Positions 21,522 to 28,313 of a stretch of 64,000 nucleotides of DNA are shown here, in pieces. The first letter of the stretch is position 1; each line of letters begins with the position of its first letter. The position numbers and the translations under genes were made by a program. The notes beneath the pieces are model-generated. The model saw only the letters and a program-made list of their open reading frames with translations, searched no databases and was not told the DNA's origin. The DNA comes from Periweissella beninensis. Lineage in GTDB: Bacteria > Bacillota > Bacilli > Lactobacillales > Lactobacillaceae. The stretch spans positions 62,001 through 126,000 of the forward strand of contig NZ_JAFBDN010000003.1 in the NCBI RefSeq assembly GCF_016908275.1, written 5' to 3'.

Positions 21522-22948
21522 TGAATTTTGAAACAACGATTGGACTTGAAGTTCACGTAGAAATGAAGACAAATTCTAAAGCCTTTTCACCATCTCCAGT
21601 CGAGTATGGGGCTGCACCAAATGCAAATACGAATGTAATTGATTGGGGGTATCCTGGGGTTTTACCACAAGCTAATAAAGGAGCCATTGAATTTGGGATG
21701 CGCGCAGCGTTAGCTTTACATGCAACAGTGGCACCAAGTACACATTGGGATCGGAAAAACTACTTTTATCCAGATAATCCTAAAGCATATCAAATTACTG
21801 AAAATCAACAACCAATTGGTCAAAATGGTTATCTAGAAATCGAGGTTGATGGACAAACCAAACGGATTGGAATTCGCGAATTACACGTGGAAGAAGATGC
21901 TGGTAAAAACACGCATAATCCTAATGGCTATTCGTATGTTGATTTAAATCGGCAAGGAACCCCATTGATTGAAATTGTTTCCGAAGCAGATATTACATCG
22001 CCTGATGAAGCGTATGCTTATTTGGAAGCCTTACGCCAAACAATTCAATTTACAGGTATTTCAGATGTGAAAATGGAAGAAGGTTCAATGCGGGTAGATG
22101 CTAACTTATCAGTACGCCCAATTGGTCAAAAAGAATTTGGTGTCAAAACTGAATTAAAAAACTTAAACTCATTTAATTATGTGCGTAAAGGACTTGAGTT
22201 TGAAGCAAAACGACAGGTTCAAGTATTAATGGCAGGTGGTGCAATTCAACAAGAAACGCGGCGTTATGATGAAGCAACGGGGACGACCATTTTAATGCGT
22301 GTAAAAGAAGGCGCGGAGGATTATCGCTATTTCCCAGAACCTGATTTAGCACCATTAGTCATTTCAGATGAATGGGTTAAGGAAGTTCAAGCAACGTTAC
22401 CCGAAGGTGCGCCCGCACGTCGTAAGCGATATGTTAATGAACTAGGAATCGAAGAATATGATGCGAAAGTTATTACCCAAACGTTAGAAATGTCGGACTT
22501 CTTTGATGCAACTGTTAAAGAAGGGGCGGATGCTAAGCGGACCGCTAACTATTTAATGGGTGATGTTAATGCATACATGAATGATAAAAAGCTTGAGTTA
22601 TTGGAAACAAAATTAACACCAGCCCACTTAGCTGGGATGATTAAATTAATTGAAGATGGTACTATTTCAACTAAACAAGCTAAAAAAGTATTTAAAGCAA
22701 TTATGGAAGGTCAAGAACCTGTTGCTTATGTTGAAGCCAATGGCTTAAAACAATTATCTGATCCTGCTGTCTTGCAACCAATTATTAATGAAATTTTGGA
22801 TAATAATCCACAATCGATTGAAGATTTTAAAAATGGTAAAGATCGAGCAGTAGGCTTCTTAATAGGTGCAATTATGAAACAAACCAAAGGCCAAGCAAAC
22901 CCAATAGTTGTAAATCAGCTATTGATGACTAGCTTAAATGCACGATAA
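21521..22948 (+). CDS. gatB: Glutamyl/aspartyl-tRNA amidotransferase subunit B
   Basis: Kinase subunit that activates the Glu or Asp of mischarged tRNA. It begins [24 protein letters not shown] and shows the conserved [31 protein letters not shown] and [10 protein letters not shown] segments. The C-terminal helical tRNA-binding tail ends [16 protein letters not shown]. 475 residues, full length. The ATG overlaps the gatA stop (TAATG), so the subunits are translationally coupled. Last gene of gatCAB. Confidence 0.96.
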   Translation: MNFETTIGLEVHVEMKTNSKAFSPSPVEYGAAPNANTNVIDWGYPGVLPQANKGAIEFGMRAALALHATVAPSTHWDRKNYFYPDNPKAYQITENQQPIGQNGYLEIEVDGQTKRIGIRELHVEEDAGKNTHNPNGYSYVDLNRQGTPLIEIVSEADITSPDEAYAYLEALRQTIQFTGISDVKMEEGSMRVDANLSVRPIGQKEFGVKTELKNLNSFNYVRKGLEFEAKRQVQVLMAGGAIQQETRRYDEATGTTILMRVKEGAEDYRYFPEPDLAPLVISDEWVKEVQATLPEGAPARRKRYVNELGIEEYDAKVITQTLEMSDFFDATVKEGADAKRTANYLMGDVNAYMNDKKLELLETKLTPAHLAGMIKLIEDGTISTKQAKKVFKAIMEGQEPVAYVEANGLKQLSDPAVLQPIINEILDNNPQSIEDFKNGKDRAVGFLIGAIMKQTKGQANPIVVNQLLMTSLNAR

Positions 22949-22964
22949 TTGATATGATATTACT

Positions 22965-23126
22965 TGGACTTTAAACATAGTAGATATAGTACAAAGATGT
23001 TAGGCTTTTAAAGCTAGCTCTTGTCACTGTTGCTTGGTAGAAAAGACTAATATTACAGTAATTGAGTCGCTAGCATGCTTAATACTAAGTACGCTTCAAA
23101 GGGCTAGGGTATCTCCTAGCCTTTTG
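22965..23126 (+). ncRNA. Candidate structured RNA between gatB and dagK
   Basis: A possible promoter (TTGGAC near 22967 and TATAGT about 15 bases on) precedes a stretch in which TTAGGC pairs with GCTTAA, one GCTAGC with a second GCTAGC, and CACTGT with ACAGT, nested in that order. It ends with a clear intrinsic terminator at 23098-23125 (GGGCTAGG / CCTAGCC, then TTTT). It could equally be a gatB 3' end or a dagK leader. I do not recognise a named family. Confidence 0.35.
23098..23125 (+). terminator. Terminator between gatB and dagK
   Basis: AAAGGGCTAGG pairs with CCTAGCCTTT around GTATCT. Confidence 0.8.
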
Positions 23127-23169
23127 ATACATAATTAGAAATAATATTGGACAATCGAGGTATACTGAA

Positions 23170-24165
23170 ATGAAACGGGCGCGAATTATTTATAATCCAA
23201 CAGCAGGCCGTGAACTAGTTAAAAGAGAATTAGTTGATATTTTACAAGTTTATGAAAAAGCGGGCTATGAAACAAGTGCATTTGCCACAACACCAGAGTT
23301 AAATTCGGCACAAAATGAAGCTAAACGAGCCGCGTTAGCTGGCTTTGATTTAATTGTTGCCGCAGGTGGTGATGGGACAATTAACGAGGTTGTGAATGGT
23401 TTAGCGCCCTTAAAAAGGCGCCCTAAATTAGCAATTATTCCGGCGGGGACTACAAATGATTACGCGCGAGCTCTTCGTATTCCACGAGAAGATCCACTCG
23501 AAGCTGCTGAAGTTATTTTAAAGCACAAGACTATCAAAATGGATATTGGTAAAGCAGGAAATACTTATTTTGCTAATATTGCTGCGGGGGGCTTGCTTAC
23601 AGAATTAACTTATTCAGTACCATCAAAACTAAAAACACTGTATGGGTACTTTGCCTATTTGGCAAAGGGGGCGGAATTAATTCCGCAAATTCGCCCAATT
23701 GATATGAGCATTGAGTATGATGGTGGTAAATATGAAGGAAAGGCGTCGATGTTTTTTCTAGCATTAACTAATTCAGTTGGGGGCTTTGAACAAATTGTCC
23801 CTGATGCACGGCTAGATGATGGAAAATTTACCTTATTAATTGTAAAAGCAGCTGGCATTGCTGACTTGTTACAAATTGGTGCTGAAATTTTAAATGGTGG
23901 TAAGCATGTTGATGATCCACGGGTTATTTACAAGAAGACTAAAAAGGTTATTGCTAAACCATTAACTGATGGACGTCTCATGATTAATCTGGATGGTGAG
24001 TATGGTGGGGATGCACCAATGGAATTTATTAATTTAAAGCAACATATTGAAGTTGTTGCTAATGTTGATGATATTCCAGATGATGCCCTAACAAGCCATC
24101 AAGAAAAGAAAATTCGGGAATATGAAGAAAAATTTATTGCCGAGTCAGAAAATATTGATAAATAG
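23170..24165 (+). CDS. dagK: Diacylglycerol kinase, DagK family
   Basis: Soluble lipid kinase that phosphorylates diacylglycerol released during lipoteichoic acid synthesis so it can re-enter phospholipid metabolism. The NAD-kinase-like fold shows IIYNPTAG at the N-terminus, AAGGDGTINEVVNGL (nucleotide-binding GGDGT) and IPAGTTNDYARAL. The C-terminal domain includes FANIAAGG and DGRLMINLDGEYGGDAP. 331 residues. Start ATG 23170 has GAGG nearby. It forms a pair with the rRNA methyltransferase gene 26 bases downstream, an arrangement common in Lactobacillales. Confidence 0.93.
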   Translation: MKRARIIYNPTAGRELVKRELVDILQVYEKAGYETSAFATTPELNSAQNEAKRAALAGFDLIVAAGGDGTINEVVNGLAPLKRRPKLAIIPAGTTNDYARALRIPREDPLEAAEVILKHKTIKMDIGKAGNTYFANIAAGGLLTELTYSVPSKLKTLYGYFAYLAKGAELIPQIRPIDMSIEYDGGKYEGKASMFFLALTNSVGGFEQIVPDARLDDGKFTLLIVKAAGIADLLQIGAEILNGGKHVDDPRVIYKKTKKVIAKPLTDGRLMINLDGEYGGDAPMEFINLKQHIEVVANVDDIPDDALTSHQEKKIREYEEKFIAESENIDK

Positions 24166-24191
24166 TTGTCATAGATATAAAGGAAATTTTA

Positions 24192-25565
24192 ATGAGTAAA
24201 AAAATTGCACCAGTAAAAAAGAATGATCAGTTCGAAGCGGATATTATTGATTTAACTTATCAAGGAATGGGCGTTGCTAAATTAGGCGATTTTCCAGTGT
24301 TTGTTGCTAATTCAATTCCAGGTGAACGCGTAGTAGTTGGTATTACTAAAGTTGCTAGTTCATATGCTTTTGGACGAGTAGTGAAGGTATTACAAGAATC
24401 AGAAGATCGTAACCACGATATTGATAACGCGCTTGTAACTACAGGAATTGCCCCATTAGCTAATTTGAAATATCCAGCGCAATTAACGTTTAAGCAAAAG
24501 CAAATTCAAGAGTTACTTAAAAAGCAACACATTGAAGCTGAAGTTGCAGCAACGCTTGGTATGGAAAATCCATTTGGCTACCGAAATAAAGCCCAAATTC
24601 CAGTCCGTGAAATTAAAGGTCAAATTGAAACAGGTTTTTATCGGCGCAATTCACATAACTTAGTGCCAATTGAAGATTACTTTATTCAAGATCCAAAAAT
24701 TGATGAAGCTGTATTAATTGTGCGTGATTTATTACGTAAATATCACTTATCAGCTTATGATGAAGTAAATCACCGTGGTGTGGTTAGAACTGTAATGGTA
24801 CGTCGTGGTTACTACTCACATGAAATGATGATTGTTATTGTAACTAAGTCTAAGAAGTTACCAATGCAAGAAGTGCTTGTTGATGAAATTCGCCAAGCCT
24901 TGCCAGAAGTAACTTCAATTATGCAAAATGTAAATCCTGATAAAACCAATGTTATTATGGGTGAAAAGAATAATTTATTGTGGGGTAACAAAGTTATCTT
25001 TGATAATTTACTGGGTTTGAAGTTTGCAATTGGCCCAAATTCTTTCTACCAAGTTAATCCACAAACAACTGAAAAGTTGTACACATTGGCGGCAGAAAAG
25101 GCTGAATTGACAGGTACTGAAACGGTTATTGATGCTTATTCAGGTATCGGAACAATTTCACTTACAATCGCTAAGCATGTGGCCCAAGTATATGGGGTTG
25201 AAATCGTCCCTGGGGCAGTTGATGATGCTAAGCGTAATGCTGACATCAATGGTATTAAGAATGCTAAATTTGTTTTAGGTAAGGCTGAAGAACAAATGAT
25301 CAAATGGGCAGCAGAAGGCTTAAAGCCAGATGTAATCTTCCTTGATCCACCACGTAAGGGCCTAACACCTGAATTAATTGAAGCAGTAGGGATTATGAAA
25401 CCAAAGAAAATTGTGTACGTAAGTTGTAACCCAGCAACTTTAGTTCGCGATTTAGATGAATTTATTAACACTGGCTACCAAATTGATGGAGCTATCCAAC
25501 CGGTTGATCAATTCCCACAAACAACGCATGTTGAGAGCGTAACGGTCCTTGAGCGCCAAAAGTAG
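24192..25565 (+). CDS. rlmCD: 23S rRNA (uracil-5-)-methyltransferase, RlmCD type
   Basis: Methylates 23S rRNA uridines with S-adenosylmethionine. N-terminal TRAM domain (FEADIIDLTYQGMGVAK...IPGERV), central domain, then the Rossmann methyltransferase with DAYSGIGTISL (SAM site), FLDPPRKGL and VSCNPATLVRDL, whose Cys is the nucleophile. The position where RumA-type enzymes carry the Cys ligands of a 4Fe-4S cluster reads GIAPLANLKYPAQLTFKQ without cysteine, so this copy should lack the cluster. 457 residues. It is the last chromosomal gene before the accessory island. Confidence 0.92.
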   Translation: MSKKIAPVKKNDQFEADIIDLTYQGMGVAKLGDFPVFVANSIPGERVVVGITKVASSYAFGRVVKVLQESEDRNHDIDNALVTTGIAPLANLKYPAQLTFKQKQIQELLKKQHIEAEVAATLGMENPFGYRNKAQIPVREIKGQIETGFYRRNSHNLVPIEDYFIQDPKIDEAVLIVRDLLRKYHLSAYDEVNHRGVVRTVMVRRGYYSHEMMIVIVTKSKKLPMQEVLVDEIRQALPEVTSIMQNVNPDKTNVIMGEKNNLLWGNKVIFDNLLGLKFAIGPNSFYQVNPQTTEKLYTLAAEKAELTGTETVIDAYSGIGTISLTIAKHVAQVYGVEIVPGAVDDAKRNADINGIKNAKFVLGKAEEQMIKWAAEGLKPDVIFLDPPRKGLTPELIEAVGIMKPKKIVYVSCNPATLVRDLDEFINTGYQIDGAIQPVDQFPQTTHVESVTVLERQK

Positions 25566-25610
25566 GGTGCCAGAAACAGCGCTGTTAAGGCATTTATAAA
25601 ATCAAAAAAT

Positions 25611-25655
25611 GTGTATCTTTTTGTGACCAGTTCCCACAGATAGATACACTTTTTT
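25611..25655 (+). terminator. Terminator after rlmCD, with a repeat copy in its loop
   Basis: GTGTATCT (25611-25618) pairs with AGATACAC (25642-25649), followed by six T. The loop holds the first copy of the direct repeat described for 25623-25835. Confidence 0.65.
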
Positions 25656-25835
25656 GTTGCTCAATCAGAAACGTTGATTTAATAGGCTTTGTCCTTAGTG
25701 GTGATCAGTTTCCACAGACTACCTGCAAAATTGGCTTAATTTCGGGGCGACCAATTCCCGCAGTTAGTGTTGATATGTTCCCGCAGATTGAGTTGATCAA
25801 TTTCCACAAAGGAAGTGACAGTTTCCTACAGTTAG
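25623..25835 (+). repeat. Array of six degenerate ~21-nt direct repeats upstream of the defence-like operon
   Basis: Copies start at about 25623, 25701, 25747, 25770, 25793 and 25815; the last four are spaced 22-23 bases. The core reads GTGACCAGTTCCCACAG, with variants GTGATCAGTTTCCACAG, GCGACCAATTCCCGCAG, TTGATATGTTCCCGCAG, TTGATCAATTTCCACAA and GTGACAGTTTCCTACAG. All run in the same direction. Apart from the rlmCD terminator, these repeats and the promoter fill the 314-base gap between rlmCD and the operon. Confidence 0.8.
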
Positions 25836-25844
25836 ATGTATAAT
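25815..25844 (+). promoter_or_regulatory. Predicted promoter of the defence-like operon, overlapping repeat copy 6
   Basis: GTGACA (25815-25820) is one mismatch from the -35 consensus and TATAAT (25839-25844) is a perfect -10, spaced 18 bases. The -35 is the first six bases of the sixth direct repeat, so a protein bound to the array would compete with RNA polymerase. Confidence 0.6.
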
Positions 25845-25879
25845 TGCCTATCAACTTATTACTAAAGGGGCAGAGTGAT

Positions 25880-26314
25880 ATGAGCGATATTTTAAATTGT
25901 CTGTTAGAGAAGGGAAACTACCCTGAACATCATGTCGCAACTTTTGGTCAAACTTCATTTGATATTATGATTAACGGTAATAAGAAAAAGGTTAGTCATG
26001 GTAAAGGTTTCAGATCATATTTGAATTCTGTTACAGTTATGGCCTTGAGCGAATATATAAATAAGAATGCTCTATATAAGCCGGAGTTTTTAATTATCGA
26101 TACGCCACTTGAAGGGCTATCAGAGAAGTATACTGATAATCCTGATGAAAGCATGAGACATGGCATCTTTGAGCTTTTCATGGATAGATGCAAGAGTTAC
26201 CAGACGATTGTTGTTGAAAATCCGGATCATTTACCAAGTGATATAGATTTTAAACACGAAGATATCAATGTGATTAGCTACGAAAATGAAGAAGGATTTT
26301 TAAAGGAAATCTAG
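25880..26314 (+). CDS. C-terminal fragment of a Rad50/SMC-like AAA ATPase
   Basis: 144 residues from ATG 25880 with an AAGGGG ribosome site. The piece HGKGFRSYLNSVTVMALSEY followed by KPEFLIIDTPLEGLSE looks like the signature helix plus Walker B (LIIDTPLEGL) of AAA ATPases with long coiled coils. Then come SMRHGIFELFMDRC and QTIVVENPDHLP, also found at the C-terminus of such proteins. Walker A and the coiled coil are absent, so it is either a truncated remnant with a secondary start or a stand-alone half that needs a partner. It is the first gene of the operon; XRE follows 9 bases later. Base composition is AT-rich, unlike the helicase downstream. Confidence 0.6.
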   Translation: MSDILNCLLEKGNYPEHHVATFGQTSFDIMINGNKKKVSHGKGFRSYLNSVTVMALSEYINKNALYKPEFLIIDTPLEGLSEKYTDNPDESMRHGIFELFMDRCKSYQTIVVENPDHLPSDIDFKHEDINVISYENEEGFLKEI

Positions 26315-26323
26315 GAGGTTCAA

Positions 26324-26525
26324 ATGCAAATTAGCTATAACAAGTTATGGAAGCTATTAATTGACCGTGGCATGAAGAAAAAAACTGCAAGAAGCCAGTG
26401 GTGTTAGTGCTGCTTCAATTGCTAAATTAGGTCGCAATGTCAATATTACGACTGAGGTATTATTGAAAATCTGTATCGCACTTGATTGCGATATCAGTGA
26501 TATTTGTGAAGTAGAAAGAAAGTAA
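26324..26525 (+). pseudogene. XRE-family HTH regulator with a +1 frameshift at an A7 tract
   Basis: AGGAGG at 26312-26317 precedes ATG 26324. The first frame reads MQISYNKLWKLLIDRGMKKK and then stops early. From the A7 tract (26378-26384) the next frame reads LQEASGVSAASIAKLGRN and then NITTEVLLKICIALDCDISD, a classical Cro/CI-type helix-turn-helix of about 67 residues. Removing one A restores the whole protein. Either the gene is inactive, the tract is a sequencing error, or slippage on A7 yields some full-length product. As the only DNA-binding regulator here, it is the natural candidate to bind the upstream repeat array. Confidence 0.75.
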
Positions 26526-26562
26526 GGGGTGAATTCTCATAGCAGAAGAAAATGAAATCTCA

Positions 26563-27300
26563 TTGTTTGATGAGCAAGAATTCACGGTAGCAGCAAAACC
26601 ATTTGAATTACAAGAAACAATCGAATCGGCTGAACTGATTAAATCAAAAGAACGAGTCCAAAATCATGGTGAGGTCTTTACCCCCAAATGGATGGTGCAA
26701 AAAATGCTATCCGAACCGGCGATTCAAGAGAAAATTAAAGATATTCACGCGACCTTTCTGGAACCCAGCGCGGGGGAAGGGGCGTTCTTGGTCGAGATTT
26801 TGCATCAGCGGTTAACTTATCTTGATCAGCAGGTTAGTAAGGCTAACTGGCCAAAGCAGGCAATCTGGGCGTTGATGAGTATTTATGGTATTGAACTTTT
26901 GCAAGACAACCTTCTTAAAGCTAGGGATGCAATGCTAGAAGTGGTGATTAATCACTACCAAGCAAAGCTGCAAAAGCACCTGAGCGTCAAGACGGAATTC
27001 TATAAGGCAGCTAAGTTTGTGATTGCAACTAATATAGTCCAAGGAAATACGCTTGAGTACACTACAAACGAGGGCCAGCTGATTGAGTTTAGCCATTGGT
27101 GGCCAAGTGATGGAAAGGTTCAACGTGAAGTTTTTACCTACAAGTCGTTATTTAACAATAGTGATATTAATGATATGGGAGCTACGGAAGGACAACTTAG
27201 TTTGTTTGGTGAGTTAGATACAGAAATCAAAAAAGAATACGAAATGTGTGATGTGTTGAAAGTTTACAAGGAGGAACGGAAGAATGAGCGGAGAAGATAA
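26563..27300 (+). CDS. DNA N6-adenine methyltransferase, motif-I half
   Basis: N-terminal part of an Eco57I/N6-Mtase-type DNA methyltransferase. GEVFTPKWMVQKML is the conserved lead-in and FLEPSAGEGAFLVEIL (residues ~65-80) is the SAM-binding motif I; IYGIELLQDNLLKARDAM is motif II. There is no NPPY; that motif lies in the next ORF, which overlaps by 17 bases. The start is uncertain. TTG 26563 is the first standard codon, but the good ribosome site AAGGGGTGA (26524-26532) is spaced for an ATA at 26539, which would add IAEENEIS. An ATG-to-ATA change may have reduced expression. Base composition is richer in GC than the chromosomal flanks. Confidence 0.8.
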   Translation: MFDEQEFTVAAKPFELQETIESAELIKSKERVQNHGEVFTPKWMVQKMLSEPAIQEKIKDIHATFLEPSAGEGAFLVEILHQRLTYLDQQVSKANWPKQAIWALMSIYGIELLQDNLLKARDAMLEVVINHYQAKLQKHLSVKTEFYKAAKFVIATNIVQGNTLEYTTNEGQLIEFSHWWPSDGKVQREVFTYKSLFNNSDINDMGATEGQLSLFGELDTEIKKEYEMCDVLKVYKEERKNERRR

Positions 27301-28312
27301 GAAATTCAAGTTTGATGTGGTGATTGGAAATCCGCCGTATCAGGAAGAAGCGGGAGGTACGAGTTCTAGTGACAAACCTATTTATAATTATTTTATGGAT
27401 GAAGCATATAAAATAGGGGATACTGTCGAACTGATAACTCCAGGACGCTTTCTGTTTAATGCGGGTGCCACACCTAAAGCCTGGAATAGAAAAATGCTAT
27501 CTAATAAAAATGTTAAGGTTCTATATTATGAAACAGATAGCAGTAAAGTCTTTCAAAACACAGATATTAAGGGTGGAGTAGCAGTAACTATTTTTGATAG
27601 AAATCAAGATTTTGGAGAAATAGGAACGTTTACTATATTTTCTGAGTTGAATTCAATTCTAAAAAAGGCGATGCCTAGTATTAAGAAAAATGGCTCATTA
27701 ACGGACATAATTTTCTCTCAAAATAAATTCAATCTTGATAAGTTGAATGCTCATTATCCTGAGTTGAAAAGAACAGATAAGAGGCTAGAGAGCAATATCT
27801 TTAATTTGGATATTTTCACCAATGAGAAAAAGAGTTCTGATGACTTGAAAATATTGGGGGTTATTAAAAATAAGCGTGTTTACAAATTTGTAGATAAATC
27901 ATATATAGATATTGATAAAGCAAATCTATACGACTATAAAGTGCTTCTCCCAAAGTCAAACGGTAGTGGGACTTTGGGAGAAGCAGTGAGCACGCCGCTC
28001 ATCGGCACGCCGCTCATCGGCTACACAAGAACATTTATAGGTGTTGGATCTTTTAAAACCAAGTTTGAGGCAAATGCCGCCCTGAAGTATGTAAAAAGTA
28101 AGTTTGCCAGAGTTATGTTAGGAGTACTAAAGGTTACGCAAGATAATAATCCAGGAAAATGGAAATATGTCCCTCTCCAAGATTTCACCGCAAACTCCGA
28201 TATTGACTGGACTAAATCCATCCCAGAAATCGATCAACAACTATACAAGAAGTACAACCTTTCTCCGGAGGAGATTGACTTCATTGAAACACATGTAAAG
28301 GAGATGGGCTAA
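27284..28312 (+). CDS. DNA N6-adenine methyltransferase, NPPY and target-recognition half
   Basis: 342 residues starting at ATG 27284, behind AAGGAGGAAC and overlapping the previous gene by 17 bases. FDVVIGNPPYQEEAGG (NPPY at 16-19) is catalytic motif IV, which positions the flipped adenine. VELITPGRFLFNAGATPKAWN and KVLYYETDSSKVFQNTDIKGGVAVTIF follow Eco57I-like methylases. The C-terminal half is the probable target-recognition domain and contains a 15-base exact tandem duplication (27991-28020) giving TPLIG twice. With the upstream ORF it makes one complete methyltransferase; together they should modify self DNA. The split with its own ribosome site looks evolved rather than a sequencing error. 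Confidence 0.8.
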   Translation: MSGEDKKFKFDVVIGNPPYQEEAGGTSSSDKPIYNYFMDEAYKIGDTVELITPGRFLFNAGATPKAWNRKMLSNKNVKVLYYETDSSKVFQNTDIKGGVAVTIFDRNQDFGEIGTFTIFSELNSILKKAMPSIKKNGSLTDIIFSQNKFNLDKLNAHYPELKRTDKRLESNIFNLDIFTNEKKSSDDLKILGVIKNKRVYKFVDKSYIDIDKANLYDYKVLLPKSNGSGTLGEAVSTPLIGTPLIGYTRTFIGVGSFKTKFEANAALKYVKSKFARVMLGVLKVTQDNNPGKWKYVPLQDFTANSDIDWTKSIPEIDQQLYKKYNLSPEEIDFIETHVKEMG

Positions 28313-28313
28313 T

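Noticed and set aside
25623-25835. Repeat array considered as a CRISPR
   Set aside because: Copies are degenerate, spaced 22-23 bases with no spacers of constant length, and no cas genes are present.
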